Below, in pieces: positions 1 through 9,096 of a DNA stretch of 52,021 nt. Origin of the DNA: Thiohalocapsa sp964524185. GTDB taxonomy: Bacteria; Pseudomonadota; Gammaproteobacteria; Chromatiales; Chromatiaceae. Where the stretch lies: positions 1 through 52,021 of the forward strand of contig CAZGCI010000019.1 in NCBI GenBank assembly GCA_964524185.1. The letters are read 5' to 3'. Numbering within the stretch: the stretch's first letter is position 1; every line of letters begins with the position of its first letter. The position numbers and the translations under genes are program-made. Under the pieces are notes generated by a model. That model had not been told where the DNA came from, made no database searches, and was given only the letters and a program-made list of their open reading frames with translations.

Positions 1-35
1 CCGCCCCGCCTTCCCCCTCCCCGCCAAGGCTTGTG

Positions 36-63
36 GCCGGACCCGTTGGGTCCGGCTTTTTTT
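36..63 (+). terminator. rho-independent terminator of an upstream gene
   Basis: A perfect 9-bp stem (GCCGGACCC / GGGTCCGGC) with a 3-base loop is followed by seven Ts on the + strand. It must end a + strand gene lying left of the window. On the minus strand there is no T-run after the stem, so it does not serve the convergent channel gene that ends at 96. Confidence 0.85.
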
Positions 64-95
64 GTGGCCGATGGCCGCTGGCTCGGCCTGCTGCG

Positions 96-2816
96 CTAGG
101 CCTCTGCGTTGGCGAGCGCTGGCCCGCGGCGCAGGATCAGCTCCTGGGTCGGGTAAGCGAAGCTGATGCCGGCCTCCTCGAAGCGGCGGTGGATGCCGAA
201 ATTCATGCCCTGCTGGATGTCCATGTAGAGGGCGTAGTCTGGACTCAGCACGTAATAGACCACCTCGAAGGTCAGCGCATAGTCGCCAAACTCGAAGAAG
301 TGCGCTCGATCGAAGCGCGTGTGTGGCTGTTCCTCCACCGCTTCCCTTAGCATGCCCGGGATGCGCTCGAGTAATAGACGCGGCGTGTCATAGACGACGC
401 CGATGCGAAAAACGATGCGCCGTTCCTTAAAGTGCTTGAAGTTGTGGATACGACTACCGAGCAGGTCGCTGTTGGACAGCACGATTTGCTCGCCCGAGAG
501 GCTGCGGATGCGGGTGGTCTTGACGCCGATGTGCTCGATGACCCCGAGCGTGTCGCCCGACATGACGAAGTCTCCGACGCGAAAGGGCTTGTCGAGAATA
601 ATCGCCATGGAGCTGAACACATCGCCGAGGATGCTCTGCAACGCGAAACCGACGGCCACACTGCCAATGCCGAGCGCGCCCAGCAGGCCGGCAATGGGGT
701 AATTGAAGTAGGCCAGCAGGGAGACGACGACCGTGACCCAGATGCCGACCCGGATGAAGACCATCATCACGCCGTAGCCGGTGACGGTGGAGGGGTCGCG
801 CATCTCCTGGCGGGTGCGCTTGCGGTTGAAGTAATCCACCATCGCCGCGTTGGCCCAGATGCCGAGCTGGGCATAGAAGGCGATCACCAGCAGGGTCCAG
901 AGCCAACTCTTCACCGTGGGGCTGGCGAGCCCGGAGAAGACCATCGCCACGAAGAAGGCCGCGATCAACACGAAAACCTGATTGGTGCTACCGGCGATGG
1001 CAGAGAGGGCGAGACGCAGGTCGCCGAGCTGGGCCTGTGAGCTCTTCGCGCGGCGCCGCTGCAGAGCCCGGCGTGCACCGAAGCGGATGAGTGACGTGGC
1101 AATCAGCACCGCCACGAACATCGCCAAAGCCGCTAGCAACTCCCCGAGCCGGATGCCGTGATCGCCGATGACCAACAGTTCGGCCTCCCACCAATTGGCC
1201 AGCGTCTCCTGCGCCTGCAACAGCTGCAGAGAAATGTCCCGATCCTGCACCTCGGCCTCGAGCTGCCGGCGCATGCCCTCAAGCAGGGCGACGAGGCCGT
1301 CCTGCGTCTCCAGCAGCGCGCGGCCATGCCCCTCGGCGAGGTCATGCGCCGCGGTGCGGGCCGCGAACGCCTCGAGCATGCCGTCGCTCAGGCTCGGATC
1401 GTCCAGGCGACGCGCCTGCGCAAGCTGGATCGAGCGCAGGGCACCGAGCCGGCCTTCGACGTCGGTTTGTTCGGCTCGCACCGTGGCGGCGGTGTTGATC
1501 ACCTGCCGCAGGAGTGCCGGCAAGTCCGCGGCTTCTGGGTCATTCATGAACTGGTAGCGCAGCTCCCAGAGCCTACGCTGCTCCGCAAGATTGGCCATGG
1601 CCAAGGCCACGGAGTCGACGCTGGCACGGGCTGCGGACTGCTCGGTTTCGCGCGCTTCGACCCAGGCTTCGAGATCACGCCGCTGGGCCTCGGTGTCGGT
1701 TCCAGTATCGGTGGCCGCCAGCCGCTCCCGCGCACGAAAGAGCGCCGCCTCGGCCGCATCGCCCTGACGCTCCAGCCCCTCCAATTCCTCACGCATCGCG
1801 TCCTCTCGCGCCGTGAGCTCGGCCAGCCGTTGCTCAAGTGCCGCCCGCGGCAGTACCACGCGGCCTTCCAACGCGCGCACCCGGGCGGCCAGTACGGATT
1901 CCCGCGCCTGCGCCAGCTCATCCTGCTGCTGTGCGGACGCCACTGCGTCCTCCGCAGCAGCCCGGTTCTGGCGGGCCAGCAGCTCCTGCAACCGTTTGAC
2001 CTCCAGCGCCTGCTCAAGGGCCTCACGCTCGGCCTCCTCGGCGTCGCTCGAAGCGGTGAGCCGGTCACGCGCCGCCCGCCGCTCGCGCACGGCCGCGTTC
2101 AGCGCCCGCTCGGCAGCGGCCGCGCGCCGTCGGGCTGTCTCGATGCGGGTCTCCGCCACATCGGCGGTGGCCTGGCGCAGGGCCAGCTCGGCCTGTGCTT
2201 GATCGAGCAGCGAGACGAGAAAAGGCGGCTCCAAGCCGATGCCGTCGCGCTCGATTGCACCGAGCTGCTCGCGCGCCTGTTCGATCTCACCGGCGAACTG
2301 CTCGAAGCGCTCGCTCAGGGTCGCACGGCGCTGCACCGTCAACCGCAGGTCCCGCAGCAGCTCGATGCGGCTCGTCAACAGCGCCGCGCGCGCCCCCAGG
2401 GCGCCATCCTCAGCCGCGAGGTCGGCGGCCTCCATCAGCACCTCATCGGCCGGGTCGCCAGCCGGCTCATCGGCCAGCGCAGCGACCTCCGCAGCTCCAG
2501 CCTCGGTCGCTGCCAGGGCCGCCTCCTGCTCCGTCAAACGGACGTCGATCAGATCCAGGGTCTGCTGGAAGTCGTCCGTCGAGCGCATCGGCTGCGGCAG
2601 TTCCGGCAGGCCCACCGTGGCGGGGTCGAAGGTCAGGGCTTCGTGGTGCTCGGTCGCTGCCGCACTTGGTGCTGCGGCGGTCTCTGCGCCATCTGCGGCC
2701 TCGGCATCGTCGCTCGGCACGGCCGCCGACGGCGGGTCGGCTGCTGCTGCTGGGAATGGGGTCAAGGAGAGGCAGAGGAGGAGCAAAAAGCCGCGCGCGG
2801 CTCGCGATACAACCAT
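96..2816 (-). CDS. MscK/KefA-type mechanosensitive ion channel with long periplasmic coiled coil
   Basis: Inner-membrane channel expected to open under membrane tension and release osmolytes during hypo-osmotic shock. The 906-residue product starts with a Sec signal peptide (about 1-26, ending in an AAA run). A very long Ala/Glu/Arg-rich region (about 55-520) follows, with the heptad character of a periplasmic coiled coil. Four to five membrane segments lie between about 555 and 710. The MscS pore helix and start of the beta domain are at about 712-760 (GALGIGSVAVGFALQSILGD, then FRVGDFV). The C-terminal alpha/beta domain contains the usual IRSLSGEQIVLSN-type stretch. Start: ATG at 2816, with GGAG five bases upstream. 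It stands alone, divergent from the NADH dehydrogenase gene. Exact orthology (MscK versus YbdG/MscM-like) cannot be settled by eye. Confidence 0.9.
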   Translation of the reverse strand: MVVSRAARGFLLLLCLSLTPFPAAAADPPSAAVPSDDAEAADGAETAAAPSAAATEHHEALTFDPATVGLPELPQPMRSTDDFQQTLDLIDVRLTEQEAALAATEAGAAEVAALADEPAGDPADEVLMEAADLAAEDGALGARAALLTSRIELLRDLRLTVQRRATLSERFEQFAGEIEQAREQLGAIERDGIGLEPPFLVSLLDQAQAELALRQATADVAETRIETARRRAAAAERALNAAVRERRAARDRLTASSDAEEAEREALEQALEVKRLQELLARQNRAAAEDAVASAQQQDELAQARESVLAARVRALEGRVVLPRAALEQRLAELTAREDAMREELEGLERQGDAAEAALFRARERLAATDTGTDTEAQRRDLEAWVEARETEQSAARASVDSVALAMANLAEQRRLWELRYQFMNDPEAADLPALLRQVINTAATVRAEQTDVEGRLGALRSIQLAQARRLDDPSLSDGMLEAFAARTAAHDLAEGHGRALLETQDGLVALLEGMRRQLEAEVQDRDISLQLLQAQETLANWWEAELLVIGDHGIRLGELLAALAMFVAVLIATSLIRFGARRALQRRRAKSSQAQLGDLRLALSAIAGSTNQVFVLIAAFFVAMVFSGLASPTVKSWLWTLLVIAFYAQLGIWANAAMVDYFNRKRTRQEMRDPSTVTGYGVMMVFIRVGIWVTVVVSLLAYFNYPIAGLLGALGIGSVAVGFALQSILGDVFSSMAIILDKPFRVGDFVMSGDTLGVIEHIGVKTTRIRSLSGEQIVLSNSDLLGSRIHNFKHFKERRIVFRIGVVYDTPRLLLERIPGMLREAVEEQPHTRFDRAHFFEFGDYALTFEVVYYVLSPDYALYMDIQQGMNFGIHRRFEEAGISFAYPTQELILRRGPALANAEA

Positions 2817-3120
2817 GAAGACTCCAGGGTGGGTTGAGGCGTTCGGGGTGTCGTCGGTGCTGCGTTTGAGGGGCTGAAACGCCCGGATAGCAGCCGGTGA
2901 TGCAAGGCGGATGCTTGCTGTGAAAAAACGCAGCCTGTGCGTTATGGTGCCCGCTTGAACCGTCAGCGTCCAGCCGACAGACCGGCCCGCGCGTGCGAAA
3001 GAACCCGCGGCTGGTGTCGGTCTGCTCGGGTATCAACGCCCACCTCCGCCGGCTGGCTGATGGTGGCGTCAGCCGCACTGGCAGCCCTGCGCGCACGCGT
3101 CAAACGGACGGGGAGAGCAC
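2817..3120. other. divergent intergenic region, channel gene / NADH dehydrogenase gene
   Basis: About 300 bp holding the 5' regions of two divergent genes. The Shine-Dalgarno of the channel gene (CTGGAG, minus strand) and of ndh (GGGGAG, + strand, about six bases before 3121) are visible. I see no convincing sigma-70 hexamer pair, operator or RNA gene. Confidence 0.5.
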
Positions 3121-4497
3121 ATGTCCAACCGAGTCGGTGTCGCCTGCGAGAGCACGCGCCGCGAGCCTGGTAACGGTGAGGAGCCCACCGGGGCACCGCG
3201 CATTCTCATCATCGGTGGCGGTTTCGCCGGCACCAGCGCGGCGCGAACGCTGGAGCGCCGCCTGCCGAGCGCCGACATCCGGTTGCTCTCAACCGAGAAT
3301 CACCTGACGTACAACCCCCTGCTTCCGGAGGTGGTGGGTGCGTCGGTGCTGCCGGGGCATGTGGTGGCGCCGCTGCGGCAGATGCTGCGTCGGGCCCAGG
3401 TGCATCAGGTCCACGTGACCAGCATCGACACCGCTGCGAAGCAGGTGCATTACCGCGGCGGACCCGAGTCCGGCAGTTTCGACTACGACCATCTGGTGCT
3501 CGCCTGCGGCAGCAGTGCCAACCAGCAGATGATTCCCGGCATGGCAGAGCACGCGCTGCCGCTCAAGACCCTCGGCGACGCACTGCACCTGCGCAACCGT
3601 GTCATCGCCCGGCTCGAGCAGGCGGAGCTGACGCGCGACCCCACACTCCGGCGCTGGCTCAGCACCTTTGTGGTCGTCGGCGGCGGCTTCTCCGGGGTGG
3701 AGGTGGCAGGCGAGATCAGCGACTTCCTCCAGGCCAGTCGGCGCTGGTATCGCCACCTCCAGTCCGAGCCGGCGCGGGTCGTGGTTGTGCACGGCGGACC
3801 GCGCCTGCTGCCGGAGCTGCCCGAGCGCCTCGGGCGCTTCGCCGCGCGCTGGCTCGCCCGGCACGGCGGGGTGGATGTGTACCTCGAGACCCGAAGCCGT
3901 GCGATGGATGCCCGGGGCGTGGTACTCAACGCCGGCAGGCACATCGACAGGCGCATCAACGCCGGCACCGTCATCAGCACCATCGGCACGGCGCCGAACC
4001 CGCTCATCAATGCCCTGCCCGCGGCGAAAGAGCTCGGTCGGCTGTGTCTGGCTGCGGACATGTCCGTGCCCGATCTGCCCGGCGTCTGGGCCATCGGCGA
4101 CTGTGCCGCGGTGCCCAATAGTCGGGCGAACGGCGCCATGTGTCCGCCGACGGCGCAATTTGCACTGCGCCAGGGGTCGCAGCTCGCGGCCAACATTGCG
4201 CGGCATGAGCGGGGCGAGCCCACCCGCGCCTTCGGCTACCAGCCCAAGGGCCTCATGTCTGCCATCGGACACAACCGCGCCGTGGCCCGCGTCTACGGCA
4301 TCAATCTATCCGGGTTCGTCGCTTGGCTGCTGTGGCGGGGCTTCTACCTGCTCTACATTCCCACCTTTGCGCGCAAGGCCCGCGTTTACCTGGAATGGAA
4401 CTGGGCCATGTTCTTTCCGCCGGACATTGCGCATCTGCGCTTTGCGCGCACCGGCCATGACGACCGACTGGACGATGAGACCCAGGGCACGCGGTGA
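3121..4497 (+). CDS. ndh: type II NADH:quinone dehydrogenase-like FAD oxidoreductase
   Basis: Non-proton-pumping transfer of electrons from NADH to the quinone pool at the cytoplasmic membrane face. The 458-residue protein has the FAD Rossmann motif ILIIGGGFAGTSAAR at about 28-42, the NPLLPEVVGASVLPGHV segment typical of NDH-2 after it, a second dinucleotide motif FVVVGGGFSGVEVAGEI at about 181-197, and the FAD-binding GVWAIGDCAAVP near 321. After the core comes a hydrophobic C-terminal part (FVAWLLWRGFYLLYIPTFARK), as in membrane-attached NDH-2. The ATG at 3121 is preceded by GGGGAG six bases upstream. It is monocistronic and convergent with the BON-domain gene. An alternative would be another NDH-2-like quinone reductase. 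The family assignment is strong; the electron donor is inferred. Confidence 0.9.
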   Translation: MSNRVGVACESTRREPGNGEEPTGAPRILIIGGGFAGTSAARTLERRLPSADIRLLSTENHLTYNPLLPEVVGASVLPGHVVAPLRQMLRRAQVHQVHVTSIDTAAKQVHYRGGPESGSFDYDHLVLACGSSANQQMIPGMAEHALPLKTLGDALHLRNRVIARLEQAELTRDPTLRRWLSTFVVVGGGFSGVEVAGEISDFLQASRRWYRHLQSEPARVVVVHGGPRLLPELPERLGRFAARWLARHGGVDVYLETRSRAMDARGVVLNAGRHIDRRINAGTVISTIGTAPNPLINALPAAKELGRLCLAADMSVPDLPGVWAIGDCAAVPNSRANGAMCPPTAQFALRQGSQLAANIARHERGEPTRAFGYQPKGLMSAIGHNRAVARVYGINLSGFVAWLLWRGFYLLYIPTFARKARVYLEWNWAMFFPPDIAHLRFARTGHDDRLDDETQGTR

Positions 4498-4531
4498 TCG
4501 GTCAAGTGCTCTTTTTAGGTTGAATCAGCCC

Positions 4532-5338
4532 TTAGCGGGGATGTTCGATGATGAGCCTGGAGTCGACGGCGCCGACGCCCGGCACCTGTGCTGCTAAGTC
4601 TTCTGCCACCATGCGCTCCGCGGAGGATGTGACGGCGCCGCTCAAGATGGCGGTGCCATCGCGAGCCTCCACCTTGATGCTACGGGCGTTGACGGTGGTG
4701 TCGAATGCGAGCAGACGGCGCAGCCGGCTCGCGATCCAGGCGTCCGGCCGGCTCACGTCTGCCTGTGCTGCCTGGGTTTCGCGGATGTCCGCGATGCGTC
4801 CGGGGTCGACGCCGATGTAGTTGAAGACCTCATCGACACCTTCGGTGGTCGCCGCCAGCGCGGCGATGCGATCCTTCGCGGCCGTGGTGCCGACCTCGCC
4901 GTTGAGGCGGACCTCGCCGCGGTTGACCTCCACCTCGATGTCGAGCCCCGCCGTGTCCGTTTGCCACGCGAGTCTCTGGCGCAGCCGGGCCGCCGTGGTC
5001 TCATCCTGGTTGCGGGTGAAGAGGTCATCCGGCGCGACCGGCAGGTCGGCATCCAGCGTCAGCGCGTTGTCGATCTCGGCGCCGTCCGCCACCAAGGCTG
5101 TCAGCGCCGCGGCCAGGCGCCGCTCGTGCTCGTCGGCGACGGCGCCTTCCAAGCGGAGCCCACCGCTGACGGCCTGCACCTGCACCGCGTGGCCGCTCAG
5201 TAAGGGGTTCAGATCGATCAGTATTTGTGCGTGGGCGTGGGCGTCGGCGCCGGCGGCCGCGCCTGCGGCCAGAGGGCCGAGCAGAACCGCTGCGATGGCC
5301 CGCGCGGCCATGTGGCGGATGCAGCTGGGTTGCGTCAT
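4532..5338 (-). CDS. periplasmic BON-domain protein
   Basis: Secreted protein of about 268 residues made of repeated BON domains. These are phospholipid- or peptidoglycan-associated modules found in OsmY-like stress proteins. The start is set at the ATG at 5338, because AAGGAG lies six bases upstream and the following residues form a signal peptide (basic MTQPSCIRHMAARA, then a hydrophobic stretch ending AAGADAHA). Three BON-like repeats can be read, each with the glycine pattern V-L-x-G-x-V (about residues 45-85, 125-170 and 205-260), e.g. GEVRLNGEVGTTAAKDR and GTAILSGAVTSSAERM. An in-frame ATG at 5410 would add 24 residues without a ribosome site. It is a single gene, and no regulatory site was recognised. 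Confidence 0.8.
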   Translation of the reverse strand: MTQPSCIRHMAARAIAAVLLGPLAAGAAAGADAHAHAQILIDLNPLLSGHAVQVQAVSGGLRLEGAVADEHERRLAAALTALVADGAEIDNALTLDADLPVAPDDLFTRNQDETTAARLRQRLAWQTDTAGLDIEVEVNRGEVRLNGEVGTTAAKDRIAALAATTEGVDEVFNYIGVDPGRIADIRETQAAQADVSRPDAWIASRLRRLLAFDTTVNARSIKVEARDGTAILSGAVTSSAERMVAEDLAAQVPGVGAVDSRLIIEHPR

Positions 5339-5741
5339 GTTGGGCTCCTTGGGGTGATGCGCCGGTGTTGCGCGCAAGCCGCCGATCACCAGCGAGCGGG
5401 GCTTGGGCACGCGATGGCTTTGGCGGCATGGCAGCCTTGGATCGGCGTGGCTCCTTCGGGGTATGCTTACACGAACTGAGACACCAGCTCGGCCCCGATG
5501 CGTGAGTGGCGCTGCGCTTGAAGAGAGGAACTAGGAACTAGGAGCTAGGGCCTAGGCCCGAGGGATGGTGCCAATCAAGGTCTTTAGGGTCGACGCGCAG
5601 TGGTTCAACCCTGCCCGTATGCGCCGCCGGGACCGCGAGGTTGATGCCTCTGCGCCGATTGTTCGTCCTCAAGCAGGCTAAAACAGCGGCTGACCGCGTG
5701 GCGTGTGCTGCAAGCGGTGAGACGCCAGCCGGGAGTCCGTC
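5339..5741. other. intergenic region upstream of pilT
   Basis: About 400 bp between the divergent BON-domain and pilT genes. A short imperfect run of CTAGG-containing units (GGAACTAGGAACTAGGAGCTAG, ending GGCCTAGGCCC) lies at 5527-5558 and is the only repeat structure seen. The end nearest pilT carries GGGAG at 5731-5735. No clear RNA gene or hexamer pair is recognised. Confidence 0.45.
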
Positions 5742-6779
5742 ATCGACATTGCTGAACTGCTCGCCTTTAGTGTCAAGAAGCAGGCATCTGACCTGCATTT
5801 GTCTGCCGGGCTGCCGCCGATGATCCGCGTGGACGGCGACATGCACCGTATCAACGTGCCGCCCTTTGACCACCGCACGGTGCATGCGCTGATCTGCGAC
5901 ATCATGAATGATCAGCAGCGCAAGGACTATGCGGCGTTTTTGGAGACGGACTTCTCATTCGAGATCCCGGGCGTCGCTCGCTTCCGCGTCAACGCCTACA
6001 ACCAAACGCGCGGCGCTGCTGCGGTGTTCCGCACCATCCCGTCCAAGGTCCTCACACTAGAGGACCTCAATGCGCCAGACAGTTTCAAGGACATCGTGAG
6101 TGTGCCGCGCGGGCTGGTGTTGGTGACCGGCCCCACTGGCTCTGGCAAGTCGACCACGCTGGCGGCGATGATCGACCACCTGAACGACCATCACTACTCG
6201 CACATCCTCACCATCGAGGACCCCATCGAGTTCGTCCACACCAGCAAGAAGTGCCTCGTGAACCAGCGCGAGGTGCACAAGGATACGCTGGGGTTCAGCC
6301 AGGCACTGCGCTCCGCACTGCGCCAGGACCCGGACATTATTCTGGTGGGCGAGATGCGCGATCTGGAGACCATTCGCCTCGCACTCACGGCTGCCGAGAC
6401 CGGCCACCTGGTCCTCGCCACGCTGCATACCAGCTCCGCCGCCAAGACCATCGACCGCATCGTCGACGTCTTCCCCGCGGCAGAGAAGACCATGGTGCGC
6501 TCCATGCTGTCGGAGTCGCTGCGCTCGGTGATCTCCCAGTCGCTGCTCAAGAAGACGGGCGGCGGGCGCATTGCAGCGCACGAGATCATGATCGGCACCC
6601 CGGCCATCCGCAACCTGATCCGTGAGGACAAGGTCGCGCAGATGTATTCCGCGATTCAAACCGGTCAGACCAGCGGCATGCAGACCTTGGACCAGAGCCT
6701 GAAAGACCTGGTCCAGCGCGGTTTGGTCACCAAGGACGACGCGCGGCGTCGGGCCCAGAGCAAGGACGCCTTCCTCTGA
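5742..6779 (+). CDS. pilT: type IV pilus retraction ATPase PilT, probable ATC start
   Basis: Cytoplasmic hexameric ATPase that depolymerises type IV pili and so powers twitching. Walker A is GPTGSGKSTT, the Asp box reads ILTIEDPIEF, and Walker B and the His box are QDPDIILVGEMRD and LATLHTSSA. The C-terminal AIRNLIREDK motif of PilT is present. Homologues begin MDIxELLAFSVK. Here that stretch is encoded from 5742 but reads ATC GAC ATT GCT GAA, with GGGAG six bases before the ATC. Initiating there gives 345 residues, essentially the family length. The first conventional start in frame is TTG at 5799, which would delete about 19 conserved residues. Either a rare ATC start or a base error is likely. 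No pilU follows: the next gene, ruvX, is convergent. Confidence 0.85.
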   Translation: MDIAELLAFSVKKQASDLHLSAGLPPMIRVDGDMHRINVPPFDHRTVHALICDIMNDQQRKDYAAFLETDFSFEIPGVARFRVNAYNQTRGAAAVFRTIPSKVLTLEDLNAPDSFKDIVSVPRGLVLVTGPTGSGKSTTLAAMIDHLNDHHYSHILTIEDPIEFVHTSKKCLVNQREVHKDTLGFSQALRSALRQDPDIILVGEMRDLETIRLALTAAETGHLVLATLHTSSAAKTIDRIVDVFPAAEKTMVRSMLSESLRSVISQSLLKKTGGGRIAAHEIMIGTPAIRNLIREDKVAQMYSAIQTGQTSGMQTLDQSLKDLVQRGLVTKDDARRRAQSKDAFL

Positions 6780-6881
6780 TTCGGGCAGCACGCGGTCTCG
6801 GCCGAGCCTTAGGGTGAAGGGTGCATCGCAGCACGGCGCCGGCCGCTCGCCGGCGGTGGATGGCGGGGCCGGTGAGTTCGG

Positions 6882-7322
6882 TCAGCGGCACGCCTCTGTG
6901 AGCCAGGTCTCCAGGATCAGCTTGGCGGCGTAGGCATCGAGCGCGTCGGTCTCGCGGCGCCCCCCGCGTCGGCGGCCATGGGAGTTGTTGCGCTGTTCGG
7001 AGAGGGCACGCTCGGCCGCGAGTGTGGTAAGGCGCTCGTCCACGAGGTGCACCGGGAGGGCGAAGCGGCCTTCCAGTTGCCGCGCGAAGCGCCGTACGGG
7101 CTCGGCGAGGGTCTCTTCCTCCGTGTCGTCCATGTTGTGCGGCAGGCCAAGTACGGCGGCTGCAGGGCGCCATTCGCGGATCAGCGCCTCAATGGTCGCC
7201 CAGTCCGGGTTGTTGCCGCGGTGGCGCAGCGTCGTCAGCGGACTCGCCGTGCCAGTGACGGTTTGCCCCACGGCGACACCGATCTTGCGGGTGCCGAAAT
7301 CGAAGCCAAGCAGGGTGGCCAA
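6882..7322 (-). CDS. ruvX: RuvX/YqgF family Holliday-junction-resolvase-like nuclease
   Basis: RNase H-fold nuclease, implicated in pre-16S rRNA 5' processing and possibly Holliday junction cleavage. The 146 residues begin MATLLGFDFGTRKIGVAVG, carrying the first catalytic Asp (FDFGTRKIG), with GLPHNMDDT near residue 60, DERLTT near 95, and ETDALDAYAA near 124, where the last Asp of the site lies. It is the last gene of the minus-strand run gshB-apbE-tonB-yqgE-ruvX, 88 bp after yqgE. The yqgE-ruvX pair is conserved across gammaproteobacteria. Confidence 0.93.
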   Translation of the reverse strand: MATLLGFDFGTRKIGVAVGQTVTGTASPLTTLRHRGNNPDWATIEALIREWRPAAAVLGLPHNMDDTEEETLAEPVRRFARQLEGRFALPVHLVDERLTTLAAERALSEQRNNSHGRRRGGRRETDALDAYAAKLILETWLTEACR

Positions 7323-7410
7323 GGCTTCTCGCTGGCCGGGGTCCTAAGGGGTGGGCAGGCGGCGGGTGCCGCCGATGCGGCCGCAGGAGGGCCGCACGCC
7401 GGCCCCTGCC

Positions 7411-7974
7411 TTAAGCATGCCCCGCCTCTGCGCTCAGCAGGTTCAGGTCGATGCCGAGCAGCTGGGCGGCGGCAAGCCAGCGCTCCGCCGGGGGCAGGGA
7501 GAAGATGATGTTGGCGTCCGCTGGGCCGCTTAGCCACGCATTGGCGCTGAGCTCCTCTTCCAGCTGTCCGCCGCCCCAGCCGGCGTAGCCGAGGGCCACA
7601 AGCCGTTGTTCCGGACCTTGTCCCTCGGCGAGGGCCTCCAGGATGTCCTTGGAGGTGGTCACGCGGATATCCGGGGTGACAACCAGCGTTGAGTCGAACT
7701 CAGCAGGGCCGGCGTGGATGACGAAGCCGCGGTCGGTCTGCACCGGGCCGCCTAAGAACACCTGGGTGTCGGCGACGCCGAGCACGTTGGGCTCGATATC
7801 CAGCTGGTCCAGCACCTCGCCGAGCTTGATGTCCATGGGGCGGTTAATGACGATGCCCATGGCGCCCTGCTCGGTGTGCTCACAGACATAGGTCACCGTT
7901 CGCGAGAAGTTCGGGTCCTTGAGACCCGGCATCGCGATCAGGAAGTGATTCGTGAGGGAGGTTGCAAAGCTCAT
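7411..7974 (-). CDS. yqgE: YqgE/AlgH family protein (DUF179)
   Basis: Conserved protein of unknown biochemical role. In Pseudomonas, AlgH has been linked to alginate regulation. The 187 residues show the family signature from the start (SLTNHFLIAMPGLKDPNF, then TYVCEH, GAMGIVINRP and VFLGGPVQTDRGFVIH). The C-terminal part has the conserved ALGYAGWGGGQLEEE motif. It sits between the tonB-like gene and ruvX in the same orientation, consistent with co-transcription. A function cannot be assigned from sequence. Confidence 0.93.
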   Translation of the reverse strand: MSFATSLTNHFLIAMPGLKDPNFSRTVTYVCEHTEQGAMGIVINRPMDIKLGEVLDQLDIEPNVLGVADTQVFLGGPVQTDRGFVIHAGPAEFDSTLVVTPDIRVTTSKDILEALAEGQGPEQRLVALGYAGWGGGQLEEELSANAWLSGPADANIIFSLPPAERWLAAAQLLGIDLNLLSAEAGHA

Positions 7975-8063
7975 GGGCTTAGTATCCGGGGGCGCCCGCT
8001 CCGTGGCAAGCAGCGGGTCAGCCCAATGTCAGCACACGCTGGCGCGTGTATGGTTGCAGGCGC

Positions 8064-9089
8064 TCAATCCCGCCAGCCCAGCCGATGATTGCGCTGGAAC
8101 TGCCAGACGCGGGTGATATCCAGTACGTCCGTCTCGGCCTTGATGTCGTCCGGGAAGGGCGCGAAGGGCGCCGCGAGCCGAACGATCTTCACCGCGGCCT
8201 CGTCCAGCACCTCGTGACCGGAGGAGCGCACCACGCGCACCCCTTCCAAACTGCCGTCCGCGCGCACGGCCACATGCAGGATGAGGCTGCCGAAGAGTGC
8301 CCGTTCCCGCGCCTCTGGCGGATAGTTGAGGTTGCCGATCTGCTCCACCTTACGGCGCCAGGCTTCCATGTAGGCGGCGTAGCGATACTCCTTGGTGTGG
8401 GTGCTGATGGCCTTGCGGCGCTCGCGGCCGCTGCCCTCGGCATGCCGCGCGTTGATGCGGGCGTTCAGGGCCGCGATCTCGTCACCGCGGGTGGCGAAGA
8501 TGGTCCCCGCGTCCGGCGCGCTGACGGGGCTCGGCGCCGCGGGCGCGGGCTCCGGCAGCGGCACCGCGGCGCCGAGGCCGCTGAGGATCCCGGCCATGGT
8601 CTCCTGTGAGGTGTCGAGCAGCCGTCGGGTGCGCAGCGCGTCCGCCGCGGTGTCCGTGCCCGCCGGGCTGGGGCCGACTCGCGGACTCGCGGGGCGAGAT
8701 GCGGCCGGATCCGACCCGGCCGCTGCAGTGTCGGCGGGCGCTGGCAGTGGTGTGGTCACAGTCGGCGGTGGGTCTGCCGGCGGTGCCTCCGTGGCGGTAC
8801 CCGGGGGTAGGTCCGGCAGGGGGATGCTGGCCTCACCAGCCCGGTCCAGCTGCGCCTGCACGGCGTCCGGCGGGGGCTCGGCGGCGTTGGCGGCTGGCTG
8901 TTCGACGGTCATCAGCGCGAGCGTGCGCACCGGTGGCGGGGCGGGGTCTGGCTGCTCGAACCCGATGCCAAGCAACAGGAGCAGGTGCACGCCGAGGGCT
9001 GCCCCCACGGCTAGCGACATGGGTCCGCGCACGGTGGCAGCGCTACCAGTCCACTCACGCAACGCGCTGCTGTGTGCGGCGCTGTGCAT
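8064..9089 (-). CDS. tonB: TonB-family energy transducer
   Basis: Inner-membrane-anchored periplasmic protein expected to pass proton-motive energy from ExbB/ExbD to outer-membrane receptors. Start chosen at the ATG at 9089, which follows the apbE stop by seven bases and has GAGG five bases upstream; an ATG at 9131 lies inside apbE and is less likely. A single N-terminal membrane segment (about 25-44, LAVGAALGVHLLLLLGIG) leads into a long Pro/Ala-rich stretch. The C-terminal TonB domain (about 250-330) has the YAAYMEAWRRKVEQIG and NYPPEAR motifs and GSLEGVRVVRSSGHEVLDEA. It is larger than E. coli TonB (about 340 against 239 residues), mainly through the linker. No exbB/exbD in the window. Confidence 0.88.
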   Translation of the reverse strand: MHSAAHSSALREWTGSAATVRGPMSLAVGAALGVHLLLLLGIGFEQPDPAPPPVRTLALMTVEQPAANAAEPPPDAVQAQLDRAGEASIPLPDLPPGTATEAPPADPPPTVTTPLPAPADTAAAGSDPAASRPASPRVGPSPAGTDTAADALRTRRLLDTSQETMAGILSGLGAAVPLPEPAPAAPSPVSAPDAGTIFATRGDEIAALNARINARHAEGSGRERRKAISTHTKEYRYAAYMEAWRRKVEQIGNLNYPPEARERALFGSLILHVAVRADGSLEGVRVVRSSGHEVLDEAAVKIVRLAAPFAPFPDDIKAETDVLDITRVWQFQRNHRLGWRD

Positions 9090-9096
9090 GGTGGCC

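Noticed and set aside
1158..2837. Long open frame on the + strand opposite the mechanosensitive channel gene
   Set aside because: Composition is a mirror of the GC-rich channel gene, no family motif or ribosome site; an antisense artefact of high GC.
5527..5558. CTAGG-rich repeats considered as a CRISPR or operator array
   Set aside because: Units are about 7 bases, contiguous and irregular, without spacers; too short for CRISPR and not matching a known operator.
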